NCBI GenBank assembly: GCA_028876495.1 | Contig: JAGWRO010000083.1 | Location: 1 to 52,169 of the forward strand | Direction: 5' to 3' | Length of the DNA stretch: 52,169 nucleotides | DNA from: Bacteroidota bacterium | Lineage (GTDB): Bacteria; Bacteroidota; Bacteroidia; Chitinophagales; Chitinophagaceae | Shown: piece after piece, positions 26,589 through 36,597 of the stretch | Layout: each line of letters starts with the position of its first letter | Position numbering within the stretch: position 1 is the stretch's first letter | Notes under the pieces: model-generated | Told to the model about the DNA's origin: nothing | What the model saw: only the letters and a program-made list of their open reading frames with translations | Database searches by the model: none | Translations under genes and position numbers: made by a program

Positions 26589-26841
26589 ATGTTACGGGTA
26601 ACGGCAATGGAAAAACGACAATTCCTCCTAAGAAATAAAAAAGTGAGTGAAAGAATAATCAAAATAATACTTGCGGTCTTATTCTTTATTTGCCTGGCAA
26701 AAATGTCATATGGTGGGTAGTAAGATTCAAATCGTAAAAATGTTGCCTTTCTTTGATTACGGACATTTCCATTTTTCTCCTGGTAAACAAACAAATAACC
26801 ACGATTTTTATTTCCTAATATCTCAAAGCTTAATTCATCTG
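26589..26841 (+). pseudogene. Decayed remnant of a small membrane protein (DUF6804-like)
   Basis: A short frame from 26589 reads MLRVTAMEKRQ... then ERIIKIILAVLFFICLAKMS followed by YGG and a stop at 26718-26720. In another frame, from 26710, the sequence continues GSKIQIVKMLPFFDYGHFHF and later FLISQSLIHL. Joined, this resembles small Bacteroidota membrane proteins with a conserved MPYGYYQxVRF core and a second hydrophobic segment. The core is broken by at least one frameshift and the usual C-terminal segment is missing where galE begins. The family link is from memory of its pattern. The rest of 26440-26829 holds nothing else recognisable. Confidence 0.45.
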
Positions 26842-27885
26842 AAAGTTGACATTGTTGTGCAACGCTTCATCATCCTGCAGCTTCAATTGCCATTTCCAGG
26901 CGGTTGCCATCATTTCATCCAAAGAATATTTCGGGTCCCATTTTAATTTTTCTTTGGCTAAAGAATTATTGGCATAAATGGCTACAATATCGCCAGGCCG
27001 GCGCGGGCCGATTTTATAATTTAGTTTTACATCGCTTACTTTTTCAAAAGCATGAATGGCTTCCAATACTGAAACTCCGTTTCCTGTGCCGAGATTATAC
27101 ACTTCGCAAGCTGCAGCATTTTTATTTTCCATTAAAAGTTGTAATGCAAGTGTGTGCGCATGAGCAATATCACAAACATGCACATAATCGCGGACGCACG
27201 ATCCATCTCTTGTGTCATAATCATCACCAAAAACGGTCAGTTCTTTTATTTTCCCAACAGCAGTCTGCGTTATCGCCGGTACCAGGTTTTGAGGTTTGCC
27301 CAAAGGCAGTTCACCAATTAACGCAGAAGGATGAGCGCCAACGGGATTAAAATATCTTAGTAAAACACTTTTAAAATCTGACGATTGGGTAGCATCTCTT
27401 ACTATTTGTTCGCCCATTTGTTTGGTAGCGCCATAAGGAGATTCCGCTGGTTGTATCGGCGAATCTTCGGTTACAGGAATGGTATCAGGGCTTCCATAAA
27501 CGGTACAGGAAGATGAAAAAATAAAATGTGGAACTTCAAATTCTTTGGCACATTTTAAAACGTTGATGAGAGAAAACAAATTATTTTCATAATACATCAG
27601 TGGTTGCTCTACAGATTCTCCAACAGCTTTATAGGCGGCGAAATGAATGATTCCTTTTATATCCGTATTTTCCTGGAAGACGGCATAGGTGTCGTCAAAA
27701 TTGGCGAGATCTACTTTATAATTTTTTACTGCAACACCTGTGATCTCTTTAATACCTGCAAGTAAAGAGGTTGACGACCTGGAATTGTTATCAATGGAAA
27801 CAGGTTCAAATCCATTTTCAATCAGGTCTACAATCGTATGTGCGCCAATGTAGCCGCATCCGCCGGTAACGAGTATTTTATTCAT
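26830..27885 (-). CDS. galE: UDP-glucose 4-epimerase
   Basis: The 351-residue extended SDR enzyme interconverts UDP-glucose and UDP-galactose in the Leloir pathway and for surface glycans. The NAD-binding GGCGYIG is at 8-14, a catalytic Ser lies in FSSSCTVYG (about 124-126), and YxxxK is Y151-K155 (YGATK). The C-terminal substrate-binding part contains NLGTGNGVSVLE and RRPGDIVAIYAN. No galK or galT lies nearby. Confidence 0.96.
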   Translation of the reverse strand: MNKILVTGGCGYIGAHTIVDLIENGFEPVSIDNNSRSSTSLLAGIKEITGVAVKNYKVDLANFDDTYAVFQENTDIKGIIHFAAYKAVGESVEQPLMYYENNLFSLINVLKCAKEFEVPHFIFSSSCTVYGSPDTIPVTEDSPIQPAESPYGATKQMGEQIVRDATQSSDFKSVLLRYFNPVGAHPSALIGELPLGKPQNLVPAITQTAVGKIKELTVFGDDYDTRDGSCVRDYVHVCDIAHAHTLALQLLMENKNAAACEVYNLGTGNGVSVLEAIHAFEKVSDVKLNYKIGPRRPGDIVAIYANNSLAKEKLKWDPKYSLDEMMATAWKWQLKLQDDEALHNNVNFQMN

Positions 27886-27938
27886 CTTACAAAGTAAGAG
27901 AAATTTGAGTATAAATGAGGATGACTTAATTAATTATT

Positions 27939-28949
27939 TCAGGAAAGAAAATGAATGAGGTAATAAATGATCGCTGCCACTAAAGCGCTCACGGGAACGG
28001 TAAGTATCCATGCCCAAACTAAATTGATGGTAACGCCCCAACGTACGCCGGATAAGCGTTTGGTAGCACCTACGCCTACAATTGAACCGGTGAGTGTATG
28101 AGTGGTACTTACCGGTATTCCAAAAGCAATGGTAAGAAAAATGGTAGCTGCCCCGGCTGTTTCTGCACAAAAGCCTTCCAAAGGATTTACTTTTGTAATT
28201 CTTGTTCCCATTGTTTTTACAATTCGCCAACCGCCAGACATGGTACCCAATGCAATGGCCGAATAACAAGCGAGCGGCAACCAATTGGGCATGGGCATTT
28301 GTTCTATTGAAGAGGTAAGTCCATGCGCACTTTTTTGATAAAACCAAATGGCGGTTAAAATCAATCCCATTGTTTTTTGAGAATCACCTCCACCATGCGC
28401 AAGGCTTAGTGAAGCTGAAGAAACCAATTGAAGCCTCCTGAACCATTTTTCAGCTTTGGGTGGCCTCGATCTTTTTGCAATATTTACCGTAATAATGGTA
28501 ATTACAAACCCGAATAATAATCCAATAACCGGGGACAATACCATAAAGAGTAAGGCGATAAAAATCGGGTGAGTATTTACTCCCGCTAAACCACCTGCGG
28601 CAATTGCCGCACCTGCCAATCCTCCGATAAGCGTGTGTGATGAACTTGAAGGAATGCCATAATACCATGTTAAAATATCCCAGATTATTGCCGCGATGGT
28701 AGCAGCAATTATGGTTTTAAAATTGATGATATTTTCAGACATAATGTTGGCAATGGTGCCTGCTACCTTATGTTCCCTGAAAATAAAAAAAGCGATAAAA
28801 TTAAATGACGCGGCCCACATAACTGCCTGGAAGGGCGAGAGAACTTTTGTTGAAACGATAGTTGCTATTGAGTTGGCTGCATCATGAAAACCATTAATGT
28901 AATCAAAGAGAAGTGCAAGAACAATAATGGCAATCAAAAAAACGAACAT
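27939..28949 (-). CDS. pit: Inorganic phosphate transporter, PiT family
   Basis: The 336-residue protein has about ten transmembrane segments in two homologous halves. The PiT signature appears twice: GFHDAANSIATIVSTKVL near the N-terminus and the GIPVSTTHTLTGSIVGVG region in the second half. It is a low-affinity importer of phosphate (usually as metal phosphate) driven by H+ or Na+. It lies 46 nt behind the DUF47 gene, the usual partner. Confidence 0.94.
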   Translation of the reverse strand: MFVFLIAIIVLALLFDYINGFHDAANSIATIVSTKVLSPFQAVMWAASFNFIAFFIFREHKVAGTIANIMSENIINFKTIIAATIAAIIWDILTWYYGIPSSSSHTLIGGLAGAAIAAGGLAGVNTHPIFIALLFMVLSPVIGLLFGFVITIITVNIAKRSRPPKAEKWFRRLQLVSSASLSLAHGGGDSQKTMGLILTAIWFYQKSAHGLTSSIEQMPMPNWLPLACYSAIALGTMSGGWRIVKTMGTRITKVNPLEGFCAETAGAATIFLTIAFGIPVSTTHTLTGSIVGVGATKRLSGVRWGVTINLVWAWILTVPVSALVAAIIYYLIHFLS

Positions 28950-28995
28950 ACCCGTCTTTTAAAAGTGAAATGTTTTATTGTATTTCAAAACGATT

Positions 28996-29640
28996 TTATG
29001 CATATTTTATAATAATCGATTCAATTACATTGGCAACATCCTCGCACTTATCAGTTACGATCTCCATTACCTGGTATATCTCCTTTTTTTTAATTACCTC
29101 TTTAGCATCAGGCTCATTTTCAAAAAGCTCCTCAATGCCCTGGTCAAATACATCATCGGCCAGATTTTCGATGCTGTTGATGGCTACCATGGCATCTGTT
29201 ATTTTGCGCAGGTTTTTCATATCCCTTAACTCAATCACAGCTTTGTGAACTTCATTGCAACTGTTTAAGATAAGTTCAGCCATTTTATGGAAAGTAATAT
29301 TATCCGGATTAACCCTATAAAAATTTATTTTTTTAGCAGAAGAATGTATGTAATCGCAAATATCATCAAGAGCAGTAGCGAGGTAGTGAATGTCTTCCCG
29401 ATCAAAGGGAGTTATAAAATTTCTACCAAGTTCAGTAAAGATGCGATGTGTATGATCATCATTGAAGTGTTCAAGATCTTCGATTTGTTTTATTAGCTGA
29501 TCTCTCCTGGAAAAATCTTTTTCATGAACAAGTTCAGCAAGCTTTTCAGCCATATGGACAACTGTTTCAGAAACATTTTCAAATAACTGAAAGAACACTT
29601 TATCCTTCGGTAGAAAAAATTTTAAAATAGAATTTCCCAT
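28996..29640 (-). CDS. DUF47 (PhoU-like) regulator of the Pit transporter
   Basis: The 214-residue all-helical protein has the PhoU-like fold of DUF47 (YkaA type): DKVFFQLFENVSETVVHMAE at the start, EDLEHFNDDHTHRIF, TPFDREDIHYLATALDDICDY, and a final EIVTDKCEDVANVIESIIIK with an E/DxxxD metal-binding pattern. In many bacteria the gene precedes pit and modulates phosphate uptake. The -7 box TATTTTTG ends 5 nt before the ATG, so the mRNA is probably leaderless. Confidence 0.92.
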   Translation of the reverse strand: MGNSILKFFLPKDKVFFQLFENVSETVVHMAEKLAELVHEKDFSRRDQLIKQIEDLEHFNDDHTHRIFTELGRNFITPFDREDIHYLATALDDICDYIHSSAKKINFYRVNPDNITFHKMAELILNSCNEVHKAVIELRDMKNLRKITDAMVAINSIENLADDVFDQGIEELFENEPDAKEVIKKKEIYQVMEIVTDKCEDVANVIESIIIKYA

Positions 29641-29645
29641 ATAAG

Positions 29646-29653
29646 CAAAAATA
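29646..29653 (-). promoter_or_regulatory. -7 promoter box of the DUF47-pit operon
   Basis: TATTTTTG on the minus strand is an exact TAnnTTTG match and is followed by only 5 nt (CTTAT) before the ATG at 29640. No good -33 TTTG was found. Confidence 0.5.
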
Positions 29654-29784
29654 GAATACTATCGCTGTAAAACCATTTTTGAATAATAATTATTTCTTAA
29701 GATGCAAATGGGAAAAAAATATTCATTTGATATTATTCTTTAACTGTTTCCATTTCAATTAAAAAGAATTGGTTTTACATTCTG

Positions 29785-29792
29785 TATTTTTG
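29785..29792 (+). promoter_or_regulatory. -7 promoter box of the PAP2 gene
   Basis: TATTTTTG matches TAnnTTTG and ends 20 nt before the ATG at 29813. The -33 element is not clear. Confidence 0.45.
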
Positions 29793-29812
29793 AAAATCTG
29801 AATAAAAAGTGA

Positions 29813-30460
29813 ATGACATTAAAATCGGTTTATAAACAAAATCAATCTTTTTTTCTGGGTTATTTTTTCCTTCTGGCCGTAGCAGCTTTTGTATTGCTTG
29901 TTGACAGTAAAAAAGCAGGATTTATTTTATTGAATCCTTACCATACTGATTTTTTGAATTATGTTTTTGAAGGCATAACATTGATAGGCGATGGAATTTT
30001 TTCAGTTGTTGTATGCCTTGCCCTTCTTTTAATGAAGAAGCGTAATTTGAGTTTCATGGTTTTTGTAAGCTTTGCCACATCAGGCATTGTAGCGCAGGTA
30101 TTAAAGGCTTTTATTTCTGAAGCGCGGCCCGCGTTATTCTTAAAAAAAAGCAGTTATCCTTATTTTATTGATCATGTTACCTTGCATAATTTCCATTCTT
30201 TTCCTTCAGGGCATACCACTTCAGCTTTTGCATTAGTAGCAATTTTAGCTTTTGCTTTTAAGGATAAAAAGTATGCGATTCCCTTGTTGGCATTGGGTAC
30301 CTTAGTAGGTTACAGCCGTATTTACCTGGGGCAGCATTTTCTGCACGATGTAGTTGCCGGAAGCTTAATCGGCGTCTTTTTTTCAATAATTTGCTGGATT
30401 GGTTTTGCAAAGGTTTATGAAAAATTGAAGAAAAAACAGGGAAACAAATCTTCAACATAA
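29813..30460 (+). CDS. PAP2 family membrane phosphatase
   Basis: The 215-residue protein has about six transmembrane helices and the complete PAP2 active site: KAFISEARP (98-106, KX6RP), PSGH (131-134) and SRIYLGQHFLHD (168-179, with His175 and Asp179). Members dephosphorylate lipid phosphates such as undecaprenyl diphosphate, phosphatidate or lipid A. It stands alone, converging on the RND operon. It contrasts with the degenerate PAP2-like protein at 2483-3181. Confidence 0.93.
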   Translation: MTLKSVYKQNQSFFLGYFFLLAVAAFVLLVDSKKAGFILLNPYHTDFLNYVFEGITLIGDGIFSVVVCLALLLMKKRNLSFMVFVSFATSGIVAQVLKAFISEARPALFLKKSSYPYFIDHVTLHNFHSFPSGHTTSAFALVAILAFAFKDKKYAIPLLALGTLVGYSRIYLGQHFLHDVVAGSLIGVFFSIICWIGFAKVYEKLKKKQGNKSST

Positions 30461-30535
30461 TCATTGATTTATCCTAAAACAAATCCTCGTTATTTGCTCG
30501 TTTACTGTCGAAATAATCTTCTGTTACCTTTTTTA

Positions 30536-33500
30536 TTATGATTGGGCATCCTCTTCAAATTCCTCATGCTCTGCGGGGTTATAATTTGCATTTAATTTGG
30601 CCAGTTTTTTCTTTCCGTAAGAAAGCCGTGTAATTAAAACAAACAAAACCGGAACCACAAAAATAGCAAGAGAAGTAGCAGCAAGCATTCCGCCAAAAAC
30701 TGTCCAGCCAATTGTTTTACGCGATTCTGCTGCCGCTCCTGTTGCAAAGGCCAAAGGCAAAACCCCTAAAATAAAGGCAAAAGACGTCATCAAAATAGGC
30801 CTTAAACGTAGCCGTACTGCAGAGAGGGTTGATTTCATCAGATCCATTCCGCTGTCCACCCGTTCTTTAGCGAATTCGACAATCAGGATTGCATTTTTTG
30901 CCGCAAGTCCAATCAGTGTGATCAAGCCGATTTGGGCATAAATATTATCGGTCAGATTCGGTAGTAATGTCAGAGTGATAATGGATCCCAAAGCCCCTAT
31001 AGGTACAGCAAACAGAACAGAAAATGGTACGGACCAGCTTTCATACAATGCTGCAAGGAACAGGAAAACAAACACCAGTGAGATTCCAAATATCATAGTG
31101 CTTTTACTTCCTGCTTTTACTTCTTCTCTGCTCATTCCTGAAAATTCATAACCATATCCTGCGGGTAAATATTTAGCTGCTGTTTCTTTTAATGCATCAA
31201 GTGCCTGGCCGCTGCTATATCCCTGTTTGGCACTTCCGTTTATTTCAATGGAACGGAACACATTATAGTGCGATATCAGGGTTGGGCTTTCTATAAGTTT
31301 GCTGGTAATTAAAGAACTGAGAGGGATCATATTTCCTTGTTGGTTTCGCACATAATAATTACCGATTTCAGCCAGGGAAGAACGGTAACTGCTGTCAGCC
31401 TGCGTTACTACCCTGAAATTTCTTCCATACAAATTGAAATCATTAACGTAAGAACTACTGAGAAGCGTTGACATGGTATTATAAACGTCTGCAATAGAAA
31501 CACCCAGTTGCTTAGCTTTTTCACGGTCAACATTTATTTGATAACTCGGTGTGTTTGCCGTAAAGAAAGTATAAGCTCGCCCAATTTCCGGCCTTTTATT
31601 TAATTGTGCAATAAAGTTATGTGCTACTTTTGAAAATTGTTGAATGTTATCTGTAGTGGTTGTCTGCTCCAGTTCAAAAGTAAATCCTGATGTGGCGCCA
31701 AGTCCGGGCACAGCCGGTGGTGAAATTGCTAATATGCGTGCGTTCTTGATATCAGCAGTTTTTGCGTAAATTTTGCCTATTACACTTTCCGCATTATGGG
31801 CTTTCCCTTTACGTTCATCCCATGGTTTCAGGTGAATAAAGATGGTACCCACATTGGATTTGTTGGAGAAGCTAATGATATTCAATCCTGCTATTCCACC
31901 TGCTACCTCTACTTCAGGAATTGAATCAATCCTTGCAATTAATTCCGTAAGCATATCCACACTTCTGCTGGTTGAAGCCGCTTCCTGCATTTCATAGGTT
32001 ACAAATATTCTTCCTTCATCTTCCAGGGGAATGAAGCCTGTTGGTTTGGTTTTGAAAAGAAAGAACAACCCCACAAACATTACAACCAGCATTATAAGAA
32101 TTAGCGGGGTTTTTCGGATCCAAAAAGCAACCCCCCTGCCGTATGATGCGGAAAGCTTCCTGAACCAGTTATTGAAGCCTAAAAAGAATTTTTCTAACCA
32201 ATCTCTTTTGGCTTTTTCATCCTTTGAATGTTTCAGCATTAAAGAGCAAAGTGCCGGCGTAAGGGATAAAGCCACAAATGCCGAAATGAGAACAGAAACG
32301 GCAATAGTTATTGCAAACTGCTGGTACAGGCGTCCTACAATCCCGGGTATAAAACCAACCGGGATAAATACGGAAGCAAGAATCAACGCTATCGCAATTA
32401 CAGGTCCAGATATATCTTTCATCGCTTTTCGTGTGGCATCCTTTGGCGACATATTGTAATGATCAATATTATGCTGGACGGCTTCGACGACAATGATCGC
32501 ATCATCGACCACGATACCGATTGCAAGCACAAAGGCGAATAATGTAAGTGTATTAATGGTGAAGCCGAAAGGAATGAAAAACATAAATGTACCAATTAAT
32601 GATACAGGTATTGCCAAAACGGGAATTAGCGTAGCCCTCCAGTTTTGTAGAAATAAAAACACGACAAATACCACCAAGCCAAGTGCTTCCAAAAGAGTGA
32701 AAGCTACTTCTTTCATTGATGTTTTAACTACCGAAACAGTTTCGAGCGGGATCATGTAATCAAGATCCTTGGGAAAAGTCTTTTTTAATTTCTTAAGGGT
32801 GCTGGTTATGCCGGCATAAGTTTCCAGGGCATTGGCACCCGGAGCCTGGTATATCAATAAAAACGTAGCCGGCTTTCCATTTACTAACGCATTGTTCCCA
32901 TAATTAAATTTTCCTAATTCTACCCGCGCCACATCTTTGAGGTAAATAATATTCCCTGTTGCCGGATCGGAGCGAACGATGATATTACCAAACTGTTCGG
33001 GAGTATTAAGGCGGCTGTTGGTTAATACGCTGTATTCAAAACTTTGGGATTTTGGCTGTGGTGTACCACCAATAGTTCCCGGCGCTATTTCCAGGTTTTG
33101 TTCGTTAATTGCAGCAGTAATATCACCCGGTGTAAGTTTAAGGGCTGCAAGTTTTTCCGGATTAAGCCAGATACGCATTCCAAATTCGTCACCTCTTGAT
33201 AAAATATCTCCTACTCCAGGGACGCGTTTCAACGCGTCAACCATGTAAATGTTTACATAGTTACCAATGAATTTTGAATCGTGTGTTCCGTTAGGAGAAT
33301 AAAACGCCAGCGCAACCATTATGCTTGGGTTTCGCTTTAATACAGTAACACCTAATCTTTTTACAATATCTGGCAAAACAGGCAATGCCACATTCACACG
33401 GTTTTGAACGTCCAGTGCTGCAATATTTACATCTGTACCTACATCAAAAGTTACACTAACTCCACTCTGCCCGCTTGAGGTACTATTACTTGAAATGTAT

Positions 33501-33730
33501 GACATTCCTGGTGTTCCGTTGATCTGCGTTTCGAGGGGGGTGGTGGTCGTTTGTTCTACCGTTTTTGCATCAGCACCGATAAAGTTGCCGGAAACAGAAA
33601 CAGTTGGTGGCGATATATCCGGGTATTGTGCAATTGGCAGGTTAAGCATTGAAATAAAACCTACTAACACAATCACAATTGAAATCACAATTGCTGTTAC
33701 CGGCCGTCTTATAAAAGTTTCTGCGATCAT
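30536..33730 (-). CDS. RND multidrug efflux pump, HAE1 (AcrB-like) permease
   Basis: The 1064-residue inner-membrane pump is full length for the HAE1 family. It opens with MIAETFIRRPVTAIVISIVI, has twelve transmembrane segments with two large periplasmic loops, and the proton-relay aspartates in GIVVDDAIIVVE (near 405). The second half repeats the fold (FLAALYESWSVPFSV, GLAAKNAILIVEFAKE). It exports drugs, bile salts or dyes through the TolC-like channel. It is last in a three-gene operon and follows the adaptor gene by 43 nt. Confidence 0.96.
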   Translation of the reverse strand: MIAETFIRRPVTAIVISIVIVLVGFISMLNLPIAQYPDISPPTVSVSGNFIGADAKTVEQTTTTPLETQINGTPGMSYISSNSTSSGQSGVSVTFDVGTDVNIAALDVQNRVNVALPVLPDIVKRLGVTVLKRNPSIMVALAFYSPNGTHDSKFIGNYVNIYMVDALKRVPGVGDILSRGDEFGMRIWLNPEKLAALKLTPGDITAAINEQNLEIAPGTIGGTPQPKSQSFEYSVLTNSRLNTPEQFGNIIVRSDPATGNIIYLKDVARVELGKFNYGNNALVNGKPATFLLIYQAPGANALETYAGITSTLKKLKKTFPKDLDYMIPLETVSVVKTSMKEVAFTLLEALGLVVFVVFLFLQNWRATLIPVLAIPVSLIGTFMFFIPFGFTINTLTLFAFVLAIGIVVDDAIIVVEAVQHNIDHYNMSPKDATRKAMKDISGPVIAIALILASVFIPVGFIPGIVGRLYQQFAITIAVSVLISAFVALSLTPALCSLMLKHSKDEKAKRDWLEKFFLGFNNWFRKLSASYGRGVAFWIRKTPLILIMLVVMFVGLFFLFKTKPTGFIPLEDEGRIFVTYEMQEAASTSRSVDMLTELIARIDSIPEVEVAGGIAGLNIISFSNKSNVGTIFIHLKPWDERKGKAHNAESVIGKIYAKTADIKNARILAISPPAVPGLGATSGFTFELEQTTTTDNIQQFSKVAHNFIAQLNKRPEIGRAYTFFTANTPSYQINVDREKAKQLGVSIADVYNTMSTLLSSSYVNDFNLYGRNFRVVTQADSSYRSSLAEIGNYYVRNQQGNMIPLSSLITSKLIESPTLISHYNVFRSIEINGSAKQGYSSGQALDALKETAAKYLPAGYGYEFSGMSREEVKAGSKSTMIFGISLVFVFLFLAALYESWSVPFSVLFAVPIGALGSIITLTLLPNLTDNIYAQIGLITLIGLAAKNAILIVEFAKERVDSGMDLMKSTLSAVRLRLRPILMTSFAFILGVLPLAFATGAAAESRKTIGWTVFGGMLAATSLAIFVVPVLFVLITRLSYGKKKLAKLNANYNPAEHEEFEEDAQS

Positions 33731-33773
33731 TTTAATTCGTAATTCTAAATTCGTTATTCAAAATTGCCGGCTT

Positions 33774-34880
33774 TTATTTTCCGGTAGTAATAACAGAACC
33801 CTCATGAAGATTCTGTACCCCTTGTACTACTATTTTCTGCCCAGGTTTCAACCCCTCTTTTACTATTACACTATCCCCAACATTTGCTCCCAACTTGACC
33901 TGCTGCTGGTGAACTTTTGAACTATCGCCTAATATGTAAACAGAAAACTCGCCTAATTGTTCGGTTACTGCCATATGAGGAATTATTGTTGCATTTTTAG
34001 TAGCAGTGTTTTTCACCCGTACTGTTGTATTCATTCCGGGTTTCAACATATTCTTATCATTGGGAAAAATCAGCCTTACTTTTATGGTTCCTGTTTGTGG
34101 ATCTACTGCCCGGTCTATAAAATCTATTTTCCCCGGATAAGGATACACTTCTGTACCAAAAGCAATGGTAAATGTAGAATCCTGCACATTATCTTTGTTT
34201 TGTTCCAATTCTGTAAAACGGTAAATATTTTTTTGATCTACTGTAAAATCAACTGCTATCGGACTATTGGTTGAAATGGTGTTTAAAACAGTTTGTCCGG
34301 CTACTACCGCGGTTCCTTTTTTCACCTGTGAAATGCCAATAGTTCCTGAAAAGGGCGCATAAATATTTGAAAATTGAACATTTGCCTGAAGGCTTGATAC
34401 ATTGGCTTTGGCAGCGGATACTTGTTTTTGAGTTGCTGCTAAAGTAGCATTTGCATAATCAACCTGCTGCTTGGCAATGGCATCATGCTTTTCTAATTCA
34501 TTGTACCTGGCCGCGTCTTTTTGCGCCTTTACCAGGTTAGCTTCCTGCACCTGCAGGTTAGCAATTGCTTGTTCATAATTAGCTTTATAAACCTGGTTAT
34601 CTATTTTATATAATAGTTGCCCCTTTTTTACATTTTGCCCATCGCTAAAATTAATATCAGTAATATACCCGCTTACTTGTGAAGTAATATTTATCTGATC
34701 TAAGGCGGTAACAGTACCCGGGTAATTATCGTAATAAACAGCATTGGTAGATATTACTTCAGCTACTGTCACCGGCGTAGCTGGCGGTGGTCCTTGCGGC
34801 TTTTGATTTTGTTTATTTCCACAAGACGGGAAAATAAAAGCTGCCGCTAAAAAAGAAAATATATATCGGTTCAATTTCAT
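33774..34880 (-). CDS. RND efflux periplasmic adaptor (AcrA/MexA-like) lipoprotein
   Basis: The 368-residue protein has a lipoprotein signal ending FIFPSC, so Cys20 would be lipidated, then a short proline-rich linker. The membrane-fusion layout follows: lipoyl half (SGYITDINFSDGQNVKKGQL), alpha-helical hairpin (LQVQEANLVKAQKDAARYNE), second lipoyl half (IYAPFSGTIGISQVKKGTAV), then beta-barrel and membrane-proximal domains. It links the pump to the outer-membrane channel. It lies 12 nt after the TolC-like gene. Confidence 0.95.
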   Translation of the reverse strand: MKLNRYIFSFLAAAFIFPSCGNKQNQKPQGPPPATPVTVAEVISTNAVYYDNYPGTVTALDQINITSQVSGYITDINFSDGQNVKKGQLLYKIDNQVYKANYEQAIANLQVQEANLVKAQKDAARYNELEKHDAIAKQQVDYANATLAATQKQVSAAKANVSSLQANVQFSNIYAPFSGTIGISQVKKGTAVVAGQTVLNTISTNSPIAVDFTVDQKNIYRFTELEQNKDNVQDSTFTIAFGTEVYPYPGKIDFIDRAVDPQTGTIKVRLIFPNDKNMLKPGMNTTVRVKNTATKNATIIPHMAVTEQLGEFSVYILGDSSKVHQQQVKLGANVGDSVIVKEGLKPGQKIVVQGVQNLHEGSVITTGK

Positions 34881-34892
34881 GCTGGTTTAGAT

Positions 34893-36245
34893 TTAATATT
34901 TTATATTCCCCAATGATTGCATTACATCTATTTTACTTGATAAAACCTGGTAAAGCGCATTGTAATAATTGATCTGGGCGGTACGCAAATCTGATTCCGC
35001 AGTAATTACATCCAAATAGGCTTTAACACCCGAACGGTATTGTAACCTTATCACTTCGTACACTTCATTTGCCAGTGAAAGATTGTCTTTCAGGCTGTAA
35101 TAGTTATACAAATTGCTTTTATAGCTTGCCAAAGCATCCTGGTATTGTGTGTTGATCCGGTGCTCATAACTTCTGATATTATTAGTGGCTTCTGTAATCT
35201 GCAGCTGTGCCTGTTTTATTTCCTGCAATCTTTTGCCACCCTGGAAAATCGGCAAAGAAAGCGTTATCCCTGCGTAAGAGTTTGGATAAGACTGACTGTA
35301 CAATTTTGAAAACTTATTGTTCAGGTAATTCAGATTGTAATTACCAAATGCATAGAGATTGGGAAGGAAACTCCATTTATAATATTGAAGGTTGTATTGC
35401 TGAAGCTTTTGTTGCGTTTCTAATTGTTGAATTTCTATTCTGTTTTCGTAATTGATAGTTTGTGAAGTGTCGATCAACACTTCATTTTCCATCCGGGTTG
35501 TATCATAAACAAGATCAAAATCTTTTGAATCAGAATATCCCATTAATTCTTTCAGGTAAGCATATTTTGATTTAAGGCTTTCGTCTCCAAACTTTTTTTG
35601 CGCTTTTGCATTGTTCAACGAAATGGTGGCTCTTTTGTAATCTGTTTTGTCAACAATGCCTGCCTGGTATTGATAATAAGCATCTTTTAAACTTTGTTGT
35701 ATCCGCGCAATATCTTCTTCAGTAACTTTTAATTGCTGTTTCGTAAGAATAAGATCATAAAAGGCTTTGCTCACTAATGCAACAAGATTTATTTTTTGTG
35801 CTTCGGTATTTTCAGAGGATGAAAGACGCACATCTGTTGAAGTACGTGTTGCTAATAAAGCATCCCGGTTAAAGATATTTTGTGTTAATGCAAAATTAGC
35901 GCCTGAAGTATTATAGGTGCCCGAATGTGCAAGGTTGCCATTAAAATTAAAAGTGGGTAATTTAAAATTGTGTTGCAGATTGTAGGTGAAATTTATCTGG
36001 GGATACCAATCGGCCAGCTTTCCTTTGATCATTGTTTCTGTAACCTGTTCGTTGATTTGCGCATTCTGAACATCAGGATTGTGCTGAATAGCGTATTGAA
36101 TACAGTTTTGTAAGCTTGCCTGTTGCAACACAGGAAGGCTGTCGTTTTGTTGCGCAGATAAAAAGTAGGAAGGAAATAAGAAAAATACTAAAATCAGTAA
36201 ATTTTTGTTCAAGTGTATATCCTTTTTAATTTTTCCGAAAAACAT
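34893..36245 (-). CDS. TolC family outer-membrane efflux channel
   Basis: The 450-residue protein has a signal peptide (NLLILVFFLFPSYFLSA, cleavage before QQ) and two OEP repeats of coiled-coil helices, with LQNCIQYAIQHNPDVQNA at the start and VYEVIRLQYRSGVKAYLDVI near the end, typical of TolC homologues. It forms the trimeric outer-membrane duct. It is first in the operon tolC-like, adaptor, pump. No TetR or two-component regulator was found beside it. Confidence 0.93.
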   Translation of the reverse strand: MFFGKIKKDIHLNKNLLILVFFLFPSYFLSAQQNDSLPVLQQASLQNCIQYAIQHNPDVQNAQINEQVTETMIKGKLADWYPQINFTYNLQHNFKLPTFNFNGNLAHSGTYNTSGANFALTQNIFNRDALLATRTSTDVRLSSSENTEAQKINLVALVSKAFYDLILTKQQLKVTEEDIARIQQSLKDAYYQYQAGIVDKTDYKRATISLNNAKAQKKFGDESLKSKYAYLKELMGYSDSKDFDLVYDTTRMENEVLIDTSQTINYENRIEIQQLETQQKLQQYNLQYYKWSFLPNLYAFGNYNLNYLNNKFSKLYSQSYPNSYAGITLSLPIFQGGKRLQEIKQAQLQITEATNNIRSYEHRINTQYQDALASYKSNLYNYYSLKDNLSLANEVYEVIRLQYRSGVKAYLDVITAESDLRTAQINYYNALYQVLSSKIDVMQSLGNIKY

Positions 36246-36597
36246 ATTCCTTTCTCTTTTTTATTTAAAATTTCAATCCTCAAAAGTGGCGCATTGAACA
36301 AGAAAATACCGTCATGCACCAAATTATATTAGCTTCTTTTCATGTACCTATCGTTGATCTTAAAATGTCATGAATGTTGAAGCAAACTAAATTTTTGGTG
36401 GATTGAAAACCGGGCCGAATGAATAAATACCCCCAACTTGAGTAAAAATAAAAAAGAAAAAACTTTTGTTGTTAAATCTTTTATTTCCGGTTTTATGGTC
36501 ATTCGGAACGCAAGTTATGAAGAAAAACAACATTATCTCTTTGTCAATCAAACAATGCTACCGTTTGAAAAAATTGATGGAAACATGACAAACCATT
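36246..36597. other. Intergenic stretch between the efflux operon and the GH29 gene
   Basis: These 352 bp contain the start region of the efflux operon on the minus strand. A TATAATTTG near 36325-36335 (minus) resembles a -7 box with one extra base. I see no RNA gene, no repeat and no convincing terminator. A frame starting with TTG at 36438 runs into the 3' end of the GH29 gene and is probably not real. Confidence 0.4.

Noticed and set aside
26528-26794. 88-residue minus-strand frame between the frameshifted gene and galE
   Set aside because: It is antisense to the small membrane-protein remnant; its hydrophobic run is the mirror of the remnant's own helix.
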